DNA of 12,676 nt from CAYGBW01 sp964348185 (GTDB lineage: Bacteria; Desulfobacterota; BSN033; WVXP01). The DNA lies in the NCBI GenBank assembly GCA_964348185.1, contig CAYGBW010000130.1, positions 1 through 12,676 on the forward strand. The letters run 5' to 3'. Below are positions 1-7,119 of the stretch, piece after piece. How positions within the stretch are numbered: position 1 is the stretch's first letter; each line of letters opens with the position of its first letter. The notes beneath the pieces were generated by a model. The model saw only the letters and a list, made by a program, of their open reading frames with translations. It was not told where the DNA came from and ran no database searches. The position numbers and the translations under genes were made by a program.

Positions 1-1
1 C

Positions 2-108
2 GCTCAGGGCTAGCCTTGAGCTGGGTGCGAAGCACCCTGTCGAAACCTGCAACGAAGATTCTTCTTCGTTTGCAGGTGCTTATTCACGAATTCAGAGAAT
101 TCGTGAAT
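2..108. repeat. Cluster of four consecutive hairpins downstream of tdh
   Basis: Four inverted repeats lie end to end between the window edge and the tdh stop. (1) 2-21 has an 8-bp stem with one G-T pair around CTAG. (2) 23-37 is GGGTGC-GAA-GCACCC, perfect. (3) 45-77 has a stem of about 13-14 bp with a one-base bulge (ACCTGCA...TGCAGGT). (4) 82-108 is ATTCACGAATTC-AGA-GAATTCGTGAAT, a perfect 12-bp stem. Read on the minus strand they directly follow the tdh stop and could stabilise or end that mRNA, but none is followed by a T tract, so a simple intrinsic terminator is not supported. The TTTCGACAGG and CTCAAGG/CCTGAGC blocks resemble dispersed intergenic palindromic repeats seen in many genomes; that comparison is from memory. 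The element may continue left of the window. Confidence 0.8.
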
Positions 109-116
109 TATGCAGG

Positions 117-1160
117 CTAAAATTCCAAAACCACCTTGCCGCAGTTACCGGTCTTCATCAGCTCGAATCCTTGCTCATACTCGTCGAAGGGGAACCGGTG
201 GGTGACGGTCGGTTCGACGTCGAGCCTCCCAGACTTCAACAGGCCTTTCATCTTGAACCACGAGTCCCAAATCCGCCGGCCGGTGACGCCGTGGATCGAC
301 ACCGAGCGGAACACGACATCCGCCGCGAAGTCGATCGAGACCTCGGCGTTTGGAATGCCCAGAATTACCACGTCGCCACCCATTTTCACCGACCGAATGG
401 CGGCCTGGATCGCCTCCGGTGTGCCAGCAATCTCCATTGCCACATCAACGCCCCTGCCGCCGGTGTGGGCTTTGATGTAATCAACCGGGTCGGTGTCCTT
501 CGTCCTGACCACGTGGTGGGCTCCCAGTTTTCGAGCCAGATCCAGACGGTAGGCATTGCTGCGCCCGAGGGCGAAGATTTCTGCAGCCCCGATTGCCTTG
601 AGGGCCGCCACACTAAAAAGCCCCACCGGTCCCAAACCGTAGACCGCCGCCGTCTTGCCTACGCAATCGGCGACGAAGACGGTGTGTATCGCGTTGCCCA
701 GGGGGTCCTGGATCGCCGCAAAAGCCGGTGGTGTGTCGGGGTCGTTCTTCCATATGTTCATTTCGGGCATGGCGAAATACTCGCTGAAGACACCGTCGAC
801 GTCGTAACCGATCCCCTTCCAGTTGTAGCAGACGTGACCATTCCCGGTGCGGCAATTGTCGCAGAAACCACAGACCAGGTGCCCTTCACCCGACACATAG
901 TCGCCTACCCTGACGTTTTTGACCCCCTCGCCCACCCTCACCACGTCGGCGGCGAACTCATGGCCCAGGATGAGGGGAACTTTCACCCGGCTCTGGGACC
1001 AGGCATCCCAGTTGTAGATATGGAGATCCGTGCCACAGATCGCTACTACCCGGTTTTTCAAAAGCACTTCACCAGGGCCCGGCTCCGGGACCGTTACGTC
1101 CCGGAACTCCAGTCCCCCCGCTTCCGACCGCGCCTTGACAATCGCCTTCATCTTCCTCAT
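117..1160 (-). CDS. tdh: L-threonine 3-dehydrogenase
   Basis: Zinc-dependent medium-chain alcohol dehydrogenase that oxidises L-threonine with NAD+ to 2-amino-3-ketobutyrate in the cytoplasm. Numbered from the ATG at 1160, it shows the catalytic-zinc motif CGTD (C42) followed by the Tdh-typical HIYNWDAWS, then GHE (H67-E68), four structural-zinc cysteines (C97, C100, C103, C111), and a Rossmann GLGPVG at 175-180. Family length is about 340 residues; this is 347, or 344 from the ATG at 1151. The ATG at 1160 overlaps the kbl stop as ATGA, suggesting translational coupling, while the ATG at 1151 has its own GAGGA upstream and fits the E. coli N-terminus better, so the start is not settled. The kbl-tdh order matches E. 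coli and supports this role over other sugar or alcohol dehydrogenases. Confidence 0.96.
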   Translation of the reverse strand: MRKMKAIVKARSEAGGLEFRDVTVPEPGPGEVLLKNRVVAICGTDLHIYNWDAWSQSRVKVPLILGHEFAADVVRVGEGVKNVRVGDYVSGEGHLVCGFCDNCRTGNGHVCYNWKGIGYDVDGVFSEYFAMPEMNIWKNDPDTPPAFAAIQDPLGNAIHTVFVADCVGKTAAVYGLGPVGLFSVAALKAIGAAEIFALGRSNAYRLDLARKLGAHHVVRTKDTDPVDYIKAHTGGRGVDVAMEIAGTPEAIQAAIRSVKMGGDVVILGIPNAEVSIDFAADVVFRSVSIHGVTGRRIWDSWFKMKGLLKSGRLDVEPTVTHRFPFDEYEQGFELMKTGNCGKVVLEF

Positions 1161-2341
1161 ATGACCTCGTATCGTTTGCCCACACGGGTAAATGCTTCGA
1201 TGGCCCGGTCCAGTTCTTTCCTCGTGTGGGCCGCGGAGATCTGGACCCTTATCCGTGCCTTGCCTTTGGGGACTACAGGGTAGCTGAACCCAATCACATA
1301 GATTCCTTCCCCCAGGAGATCGCGCGCCATATCCTGGGCCAGTTTGGCGTCCCCCAGCATTATGGGAACAATGGGGTGAGGACTCTCAGGAATGTCAAAC
1401 CCTCTGGCCCCCATCTCTTTCCGGAAGTATCGGGTGTTTTCTTCCAGATTCCTTCGCAGATGGTCGCTCCGGCTGATCAAATCGACGGCCTTAAGAGCGG
1501 CATAGACGATCGGCGGGGCCACCGAGTTAGAAAAGAGATAGGGCCTCGAACGTTGCCTCAAATACTCAACAATATGTTTCCGGCCGCTGGTGAACCCTCC
1601 CGTCGCACCCCCCAGGGCCTTGCCCAGAGTCGACGTGATAATGTCCACCTTGTCCACAACGCCAAAATACTCGGGGGTACCCCGACCCCCTTCCCCGATA
1701 AAACCCGTGGCATGGGAATCGTCCACCATCACGACAGCGTCATACATTTCGGCCAGTTCACAGATCCTATCCAGGGGGGCAAGGTCCCCGTCCATGCTGA
1801 AAACCCCATCCGTGGCAATCATCCTCACCCTGAACTCGGACGATTCCTTCAGGTGTTTCTCCAAATCCTCCATGTCCCGGTGGTGAAACCTTTTGCGGCT
1901 GGCCTTGCACAGGCGGATCCCGTCAATGACGCTGGCATGGTTCAGCTCATCGCTGATCACCACGTCTTCTGCGCTGAGAAGGGATTCGAAGAGACCGCCG
2001 TTCGCGTCAAAACACGAGGAATAGAGAATCGTGTCTTCGGTCCCGAGAAGTTCAGAGATCTTCCTCTCCAGCTCCTTGTGAATGTCCTGAGTCCCACAGA
2101 TAAAGCGAACCGACGACATGCCGAACCCCCGCTCTGACAGACCCTTCTGGGCAGCCTCCATAATCTCCCCGTAAGACGAGAGGCCCAGATAGTTGTTCGC
2201 GCAGAAGTTGATCACCTCGCCTTCGGGGACCTTGATATGGGACCCCTGGGGGGTGAGGATGACTCTCTCTTCCTTGTAAAGGCCTGCGGAGCGAACCTCT
2301 CCCATTTCCTTTTCCAAGATCCCCTTTAGCGTCCTATCCAT
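1157..2341 (-). CDS. kbl: Glycine C-acetyltransferase (2-amino-3-ketobutyrate CoA ligase)
   Basis: PLP enzyme of the alpha-oxoamine synthase family. It cleaves 2-amino-3-ketobutyrate with CoA to glycine and acetyl-CoA, the step after Tdh. The protein is 394 residues from the ATG at 2341 and collinear with E. coli Kbl: INFCANNYLGL near 44-54, SSCFDANGG near 108, DELNHASVIDG near 131, DDSHATGF near 207, and the Schiff-base lysine K241 in TSTLGKALGG. The C-terminal YPVVPKGKARIRVQ block is also typical. I chose the start at 2341 because AGAGGAGGAGACC directly precedes it and the family N-terminus begins there; an in-frame start at 2371 would add ten residues running through the ribosome binding site. 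The gene is cotranscribed with tdh. No strong promoter is evident in the 165 bases back to argJ. Confidence 0.96.
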   Translation of the reverse strand: MDRTLKGILEKEMGEVRSAGLYKEERVILTPQGSHIKVPEGEVINFCANNYLGLSSYGEIMEAAQKGLSERGFGMSSVRFICGTQDIHKELERKISELLGTEDTILYSSCFDANGGLFESLLSAEDVVISDELNHASVIDGIRLCKASRKRFHHRDMEDLEKHLKESSEFRVRMIATDGVFSMDGDLAPLDRICELAEMYDAVVMVDDSHATGFIGEGGRGTPEYFGVVDKVDIITSTLGKALGGATGGFTSGRKHIVEYLRQRSRPYLFSNSVAPPIVYAALKAVDLISRSDHLRRNLEENTRYFRKEMGARGFDIPESPHPIVPIMLGDAKLAQDMARDLLGEGIYVIGFSYPVVPKGKARIRVQISAAHTRKELDRAIEAFTRVGKRYEVI

Positions 2342-2345
2342 GGTC

Positions 2346-2356
2346 TCCTCCTCTTC
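2346..2356 (-). promoter_or_regulatory. Ribosome binding site of kbl
   Basis: On the minus strand the sequence reads AGAGGAGGAGACC and then ATG, giving AGGAGG about five bases before the ATG at 2341. This decides the start against the longer in-frame ATG at 2371. Confidence 0.7.
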
Positions 2357-2492
2357 CCTGGACCCCTTCACCCAGGCCTTGTTGGAACGATGACTCGGGG
2401 GCTTTGCCCCTGGGGAACTGCGCTTGGGTATCGGCGCTTCCTGGGCTTGAGGCCATAGAGGCCTTTGAAGAACCCATTGGCCAGGAAACCAT

Positions 2493-2505
2493 CCGACCCG
2501 GTCGG
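2493..2505 (-). terminator. Possible short hairpin after argJ
   Basis: CCGACC-C-GGTCGG is a perfect 6-1-6 inverted repeat starting two bases after the argJ stop codon. On the minus strand it is followed by ATGGTTTCC, which is only weakly U-rich, and the physical loop must open to at least three bases. It could end or attenuate the secA-argJ transcript, but it is a poor intrinsic terminator. The rest of 2342-2492 has minor inverted repeats (GGGGC-TTT-GCCCC at 2398-2410) and no gene I can support. Confidence 0.25.
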
Positions 2506-2506
2506 C

Positions 2507-3712
2507 TCAGCTCCGATAAGACCCGTTGATTCTTACGTAATCATACGAGAGATCTGATGTAAACACCGAGGCTTTCCCCCTTCCAAGATTCAGATCCAAC
2601 CGGACCGTAAAGACCCCTTTCTTCATCTCCTCAGTAGCCCGTCTCTCTGCTCTTTTTCCACAGCCCAGCCCGTTCTTGACGATTTGAGTGCCCGCAAGAA
2701 AGAGATCCAGCCTGTCAGGGTCTATGGCTGCTCCGGCATAGCCAGCAGCACAGAGGATTCTCCCCCAGTTGATGTCCTCCCCAAAGAAGGCGGTCTTGAC
2801 CAGAGGGGAGTGAGCGATACTGAATGCCACCTTCAGGGCATCGTGCTCCCTTCGAGCTCCTTCAACCCGGATCTCTACACACTTGGTGGCCCCTTCCGCG
2901 TCCTCGATCAGTTTCTTGGAGAGCCGATCCATCACCGTCCAGAGTTTCTCCTGAAATCGGGTCAGTGCAGGGCAGGAACGGTTGATCAGGGCGTTTCCCC
3001 CTCTTCCGTTGGCAAGAACCAACAGCGTATCATTCGTGCTCGTATCGCCGTCGACCGTGACCCGGTTAAAGGTTTTGTCAGCACCCTCCCGGGTTAGGGC
3101 CCTCAGCGTTTCCAGCCCGATGGAAATGTCGCTCACGACGAATGCCAGCATCGTGGCCATTCTGGGGTGTATCATGCCGGCTCCCTTGGCCACACCACAA
3201 ATGCAAATGTCCCTTCCATCGATGCTCACGCTCTCATGGTCTATCTTCGGCCGCGTGTCGGTCGTCATGATGGCTTCGGCCAGACTCCTGAACCCGTGGG
3301 GCGACAGTTCCTGAACCAGTTTGGGGAGCTTCTTGACAACCCGGTCCATGGGCAGGGGCTGGCCAATCACGCCGGTTGAGGCCACCAGCACGAGTTCCCG
3401 ATCAACGCCAAGCTCGTCCGCTACCAGATCGGCCATGAGACGAGCGTTTTCCAGTCCCCTTTCACCGGTACAGGCATTGGCATTGCCACTATTGACCAGA
3501 ATGGCCTGAGATCTGCCCCGTTGGATTCTCTCCATATCCAACAGGACCGGTGCCGCCTTGACCCGATTGGTTGTGAAAACCCCTGCCGCGGTTGCCTCCG
3601 TTTCAGAGTAGATAAGGCCGAGATCTCTGGCCCCATCCTTTTTGATTCCGCCAGAAATGCCGCTGCATTGAAATCCAGGTACAAAAAACGGATTCTTCTC
3701 GCCGTCAGTCAT
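2507..3712 (-). CDS. argJ: Arginine biosynthesis protein ArgJ (glutamate N-acetyltransferase)
   Basis: Ntn-fold acetyltransferase that moves the acetyl group from N-acetylornithine to glutamate. Some members also use acetyl-CoA to make N-acetylglutamate (bifunctional form). From the ATG at 3712 it is 401 residues, typical of the family. It shows AAGVFTTNRVKAAPV near 42-56, the oxyanion-hole segment STGVIG near 112-117, and KGAGMIHPRMATMLAF near 176-191, in which T187 is the self-cleavage site and nucleophile separating the alpha and beta chains. It ends YDYVRINGSYR, like other ArgJ. An in-frame start at 3772 would overlap secA by 47 bases and add unconserved residues, so I chose 3712, 13 bases after the secA stop. 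Cotranscription with secA is likely. Sequence alone does not tell mono- from bifunctional ArgJ; a separate ArgA-like gene lies at 10982-11437. Confidence 0.95.
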   Translation of the reverse strand: MTDGEKNPFFVPGFQCSGISGGIKKDGARDLGLIYSETEATAAGVFTTNRVKAAPVLLDMERIQRGRSQAILVNSGNANACTGERGLENARLMADLVADELGVDRELVLVASTGVIGQPLPMDRVVKKLPKLVQELSPHGFRSLAEAIMTTDTRPKIDHESVSIDGRDICICGVAKGAGMIHPRMATMLAFVVSDISIGLETLRALTREGADKTFNRVTVDGDTSTNDTLLVLANGRGGNALINRSCPALTRFQEKLWTVMDRLSKKLIEDAEGATKCVEIRVEGARREHDALKVAFSIAHSPLVKTAFFGEDINWGRILCAAGYAGAAIDPDRLDLFLAGTQIVKNGLGCGKRAERRATEEMKKGVFTVRLDLNLGRGKASVFTSDLSYDYVRINGSYRS

Positions 3713-3725
3713 TGATACGCCCCGA

Positions 3726-6701
3726 CTATACGTTGCTCCCACAGCACTTCTTGTACTTCCTCCCACTTCCACAGGGACAGGGCTCGTTTCTGCCGACTTT
3801 GCGCCCCTGACGTCTGACGGTTTCGATGGGTCCTCCCCCCCCAGCCTGCGCCGCCATGGCCATTTCCTGGGGCATCATCTGGGGCATCTCCCCTCGGCTG
3901 AGGACCACTCTCTGCGCCCTGGGCCTCCTTTCCCCCTCCTCTTCACTGCGAACCACGGTGAATCTGAAGAGATTTCTTGCCGTGGCCCGCTTGATCTCCT
4001 CGAGGGTATCCAGGAACATCTCATAACCCTCCTTCTGGTATTCGATCAGGGGATCCTTCTGGCCATACCCCCGAAGGCCGATTCCCTCTTTCAGCTGATC
4101 GATTCCCAGGAGGTGTTCTTTCCAGAAATGGTCGATCGCATCGAGCATGACGACCTTTTCAACCCGTCTGAGAAGGGGAGCCCCCAGCTCTGTCTCCTTT
4201 TCCTCATACCGATCAAGCACGGCCTTGCGCAGCAACTCTCCAAGGGTCTCCTGAGTCATCTCGTCTAGGTTCTGATGATCCAGGGTTGGAAAGAATTGGA
4301 AATGATCGTAGCAGTCCTTTTTGAGGCCCTCCATGTCCCATTCCTCTGGATAGGACTTCCCATCGGTGTGGATATCAACGAGATCATCAACGAGTTCCTC
4401 CATTACGGCTTTCGCCATATCCTTTAGGTCGTCCTTCTTCAGGATCTGGCCCCGCCGCTGATAGATGACCTCCCTCTGCTTGTTCATGACATCGTCATAT
4501 TTCAGCAGGTGCTCCCGGATATCAAAATTGTGGGCCTCCACCTTTTTCTGGGCATTTTCAATGGCCCTCGAAATAAACCGGTGTTCAATGGGTTGGTCCT
4601 CCTCGATCCCCAGTCGGTCCATGACGTTGGCGATCCGTTCCGACCCAAAGATACGCATCAGATCATCCTCAAGAGAGAGATAGAATCTCGAGGACCCAGG
4701 ATCTCCCTGACGACCGGCCCTTCCTCGGAGTTGATTGTCGATCCGCCGGCTTTCGTGCCTCTCCGTGCCAATCACGTGGAGACCTTCCAGGGCCAAGACC
4801 TCCCCCTTTTCCTTCGCGGCGATAGCCGTGGCCTTCTCGAGGGCTCTCCGCTTCTCCTCTTCCCCTGCATCAGGAGAAACCGATCCCGCAGCCAGGAATT
4901 TTGGATTTCCCCCCAGAAGGATGTCGGTCCCCCGTCCAGCCATGTTTGTCGAAATTGTCACGGCGCCTTTCCTGCCTGCCTGGGCAATGATTTCTGCCTC
5001 TCTCTGGTGCTGCTTGGCATTGAGGACGTGGTGTCGAACCCCCCTTTTTTTGAGGATATTGCTCAATCGCTCAGATTGTTCAATGCTTACGGTCCCGACA
5101 AGAACGGGACGTCCCTTGTGGTGAAGGTCTTCGATTTCCTCGGTGACGGCCCTGACTTTCTCCCGCTCCGTTTTGTAAATCACATCGGGGTAAGATCTCC
5201 GGATCATCGGCATGTTTGTGGGAATCACCACCACATCGAGCTTATAGATCTTATTGAACTCGGCAGCCTCGGTGTCTGCTGTTCCGGTCATCCCTGCAAG
5301 CTTCTCATACATTCGAAAATAGTTCTGAATCGTGATCGTCGCAAAGGTCTGGTTCTCGCGCTCGATGGATACCCCCTCCTTGGCCTCAATGGCCTGGTGA
5401 AGGCCATCACTATAGCGACGACCGGGCAGGAGTCTGCCTGTAAACTCATCCACAATGATCACCTGTCCGTCACTGACCACATACTCCACATCCTTCTCAA
5501 AAAGGGCATAGGCCTTGAGAAGCTGGGTAATATTGTGAATTTTCTCCGCCTTCTCCGAATACTCCTTCTCGAGTTTGAGGCGCTTCCTGACCCTCTCTTC
5601 CTCGGTCCCACCCAGATCCTCATCAGCCTGGCTTAAATCCGGGAGAACAAAAAGGTCAGGATCTCCCGGAGACAGGGCTCGCCTACCCTTCTCAGTCAGA
5701 TCACAGATGTTGGACTTTTCATCGATGGAAAAAAACAGTTCTCCGTCCAATTCGTCCATCCGTTTATCGCGAATAAAGTCCAACTCTACCCGATCGACGA
5801 GTTTCTTGTATTTGGGCTCCTCCAGCATACCCAGAAACCGTTTGTTTTTTGGAGCGCCTCGCTTGACCTGGAGTAAACGGATCCCTCCTTCGTAGGTCTC
5901 GTCATCGTGAAGCATCTTTTCGGCTTCAGACAGGAAGCGATTCACTAAGGAATTCTGGCTCTGAACGAGCCTCTCCACTGGCCCCTTCACCTCTTTGAAG
6001 TGGTGAGTAGAGTGTTCGACTGGCCCCGAAATGATGAGCGGTGTTCTGGCCTCATCGATCAGGATGCTGTCAACCTCGTCGACGATCGCATAGTGGTGTT
6101 CCCGCTGAACCATCCCCTCCACGTCGATCGCCATATTGTCCCTGAGGTAGTCGAACCCAAACTCTGTATTGGTTCCATAGGTGATGTCGGCGCCGTAGGC
6201 CTCCTTTCGCATCGCGTGATCCATGTCATGGTAGATCACCCCCACACTCAGCCCCAGAAAATTGTATATCGCGCCCATCCACTCGCTGTCTCGTTTCGCC
6301 AGATAGTCGTTAACCGTAATAACATGGACGCCCCGGCCTTCCAGAGCGTTGAGGTAGGCGGGAAGGGTTGCCACCAGGGTTTTCCCTTCGCCCGTCGCCA
6401 TTTCGGCGATTTTCCCAGCATGAAGAACGATGCCGCCGATGAGCTGGACGTCGAAATGACGCTCCCCCAGAGTTCTCTTGCCCGTCTCCCGGACCACAGC
6501 AAACGCTTCAAAGAGGAGGCTGTCAAGGGGCTCTCCCCGATCGATTCTCTCCCGAAATTCAGCGGTCTTTGCCCGAAGCTCTCCGTTGCTGAGCTTCTGT
6601 ACGGAAGACTCCTGGGCATTGATGCGGTCCACCATGGGCCGCATTCTTCTGAGCTCTCGATCATTCTTAGTACCTATAGTTCTTTTCAGTATCGAAAGCA
6701 T
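3726..6701 (-). CDS. secA: Preprotein translocase ATPase SecA
   Basis: Motor ATPase that drives unfolded preproteins through SecYEG. From the ATG at 6701 it is 991 residues. It shows Walker A TGEGKT (near 104-108), NDYLAKRD, Walker B DEVDSILIDEAR (near 208-219), EFTGRLLPGRRYSDGLHQA in the PPXD-to-NBD2 linker, GMTGTA, TNMAGRGTDI, the RGRAGRQGDPG arginine-finger region, and the C-terminal zinc/SecB-binding motif CPCGSGRKYKKCC. Compared with E. coli SecA it is about 90 residues longer, nearly all from extra sequence in the preprotein cross-linking domain (about 230-405). ATG (6707) and GTG (6710) are alternatives; 6701 aligns with the E. coli N-terminus and has GAGGA about nine bases upstream. 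The gene has its own promoter at 6950-6978 and a long leader. Confidence 0.98.
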   Translation of the reverse strand: MLSILKRTIGTKNDRELRRMRPMVDRINAQESSVQKLSNGELRAKTAEFRERIDRGEPLDSLLFEAFAVVRETGKRTLGERHFDVQLIGGIVLHAGKIAEMATGEGKTLVATLPAYLNALEGRGVHVITVNDYLAKRDSEWMGAIYNFLGLSVGVIYHDMDHAMRKEAYGADITYGTNTEFGFDYLRDNMAIDVEGMVQREHHYAIVDEVDSILIDEARTPLIISGPVEHSTHHFKEVKGPVERLVQSQNSLVNRFLSEAEKMLHDDETYEGGIRLLQVKRGAPKNKRFLGMLEEPKYKKLVDRVELDFIRDKRMDELDGELFFSIDEKSNICDLTEKGRRALSPGDPDLFVLPDLSQADEDLGGTEEERVRKRLKLEKEYSEKAEKIHNITQLLKAYALFEKDVEYVVSDGQVIIVDEFTGRLLPGRRYSDGLHQAIEAKEGVSIERENQTFATITIQNYFRMYEKLAGMTGTADTEAAEFNKIYKLDVVVIPTNMPMIRRSYPDVIYKTEREKVRAVTEEIEDLHHKGRPVLVGTVSIEQSERLSNILKKRGVRHHVLNAKQHQREAEIIAQAGRKGAVTISTNMAGRGTDILLGGNPKFLAAGSVSPDAGEEEKRRALEKATAIAAKEKGEVLALEGLHVIGTERHESRRIDNQLRGRAGRQGDPGSSRFYLSLEDDLMRIFGSERIANVMDRLGIEEDQPIEHRFISRAIENAQKKVEAHNFDIREHLLKYDDVMNKQREVIYQRRGQILKKDDLKDMAKAVMEELVDDLVDIHTDGKSYPEEWDMEGLKKDCYDHFQFFPTLDHQNLDEMTQETLGELLRKAVLDRYEEKETELGAPLLRRVEKVVMLDAIDHFWKEHLLGIDQLKEGIGLRGYGQKDPLIEYQKEGYEMFLDTLEEIKRATARNLFRFTVVRSEEEGERRPRAQRVVLSRGEMPQMMPQEMAMAAQAGGGGPIETVRRQGRKVGRNEPCPCGSGRKYKKCCGSNV

Positions 6702-6706
6702 GGCCA

Positions 6707-6796
6707 TCACTCCTCTACACGCTGTTGCCTGAATCCCCTTTCCCTTTTCTCAAACGTTTCTGGGTAGATCCAAGGCCTACCGCGGCCCTCGATCAT
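6707..6796 (-). CDS. Possible 29-codon leader ORF overlapping the secA start
   Basis: Within the secA leader an ATG at 6796 opens a 29-residue frame whose TGA overlaps the ATG at 6707 as TGATG; its last codons GAG-GAG form the secA Shine-Dalgarno. The peptide is basic and aromatic (it includes RPWIYPETFEKRERGFRQQ), has no signal peptide or membrane segment, and does not contain the SecM arrest motif. No convincing ribosome binding site precedes the ATG. It could couple translation to secA or be chance. I do not recognise it. Confidence 0.25.
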   Translation of the reverse strand: MIEGRGRPWIYPETFEKRERGFRQQRVEE

Positions 6797-6949
6797 GCGG
6801 GGCAAGCAAACAGTTCGTCCCCACGCCCTTCAACCCTAAATCCGGCTGTTGACAGGACCCCTCTGAGATCTTCTCGCAAGAAACGTTCAAACCAACGGTC
6901 TTTGGGGGTTTTCTCTGGCCAACACCCTATCTACCTGTGAATCCAAACC

Positions 6950-6978
6950 ATTATACTGCCTTACCCAGAGTGATTCAA
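6950..6978 (-). promoter_or_regulatory. Predicted sigma70-type promoter of secA-argJ
   Basis: On the minus strand: -35 TTGAAT (6978-6973), a 17-base spacer, and a consensus -10 TATAAT (6955-6950). This is the best-scoring promoter I can see in the window, correctly oriented upstream of secA. Transcription should start near 6943. Confidence 0.7.
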
Positions 6979-7119
6979 CCAGGCCGACCTTTGAATCCTT
7001 TATCCCTCAGCGTTCTGTAACCGCTTGGGTCGCCCTTGACCGGGAATAAGTTCAATGACGGGTTCAATAGAAGGAAACAACAAGGCTTCAGGAAGGATCG
7101 GAAGAACTCAAATAAGTCA

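Larger units (their letters stand above)
6702..7119 (-). other. Intergenic region and long 5' leader of secA
   Basis: 418 bases separate the M23 gene stop from secA. The part nearest the M23 gene (about 6979-7119) has no clear terminator; it contains a direct repeat of GTTCAAT. The secA promoter lies at 6950-6978, leaving about 240 transcribed leader bases. In the leader, AACGTTTCT at 6753-6761 and AGAAACGTT at 6879-6887 are exact 9-base inverted complements about 117 bases apart that could pair in the RNA. A small hairpin (GAGA-AGA-TCTC on the minus strand) lies near 6867-6877. I recognise no known riboswitch. Confidence 0.5.

Noticed and set aside
171..1283. 370-codon plus-strand open frame across tdh and the end of kbl
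   Set aside because: It is antisense to tdh, which has complete family motifs, and its translation shows no recognisable domain. It is a shadow of the GC-rich codon pattern.
2334..2492. 52-codon minus-strand frame between argJ and kbl
   Set aside because: The composition is low in complexity (Ser, Pro, Gly, Gln rich), it overlaps the kbl start in another frame, and it has no ribosome binding site.
4509..5636. 375-codon plus-strand frame inside secA
   Set aside because: It is antisense to an intact and highly conserved secA; no domain or ribosome binding site supports it.
6707..6796. SecM-like arrest peptide upstream of secA
   Set aside because: The small ORF has no signal peptide and lacks the spacing and Gly-Ile-Arg-Ala-Gly-Pro end of SecM. 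I keep it only as a possible leader ORF.
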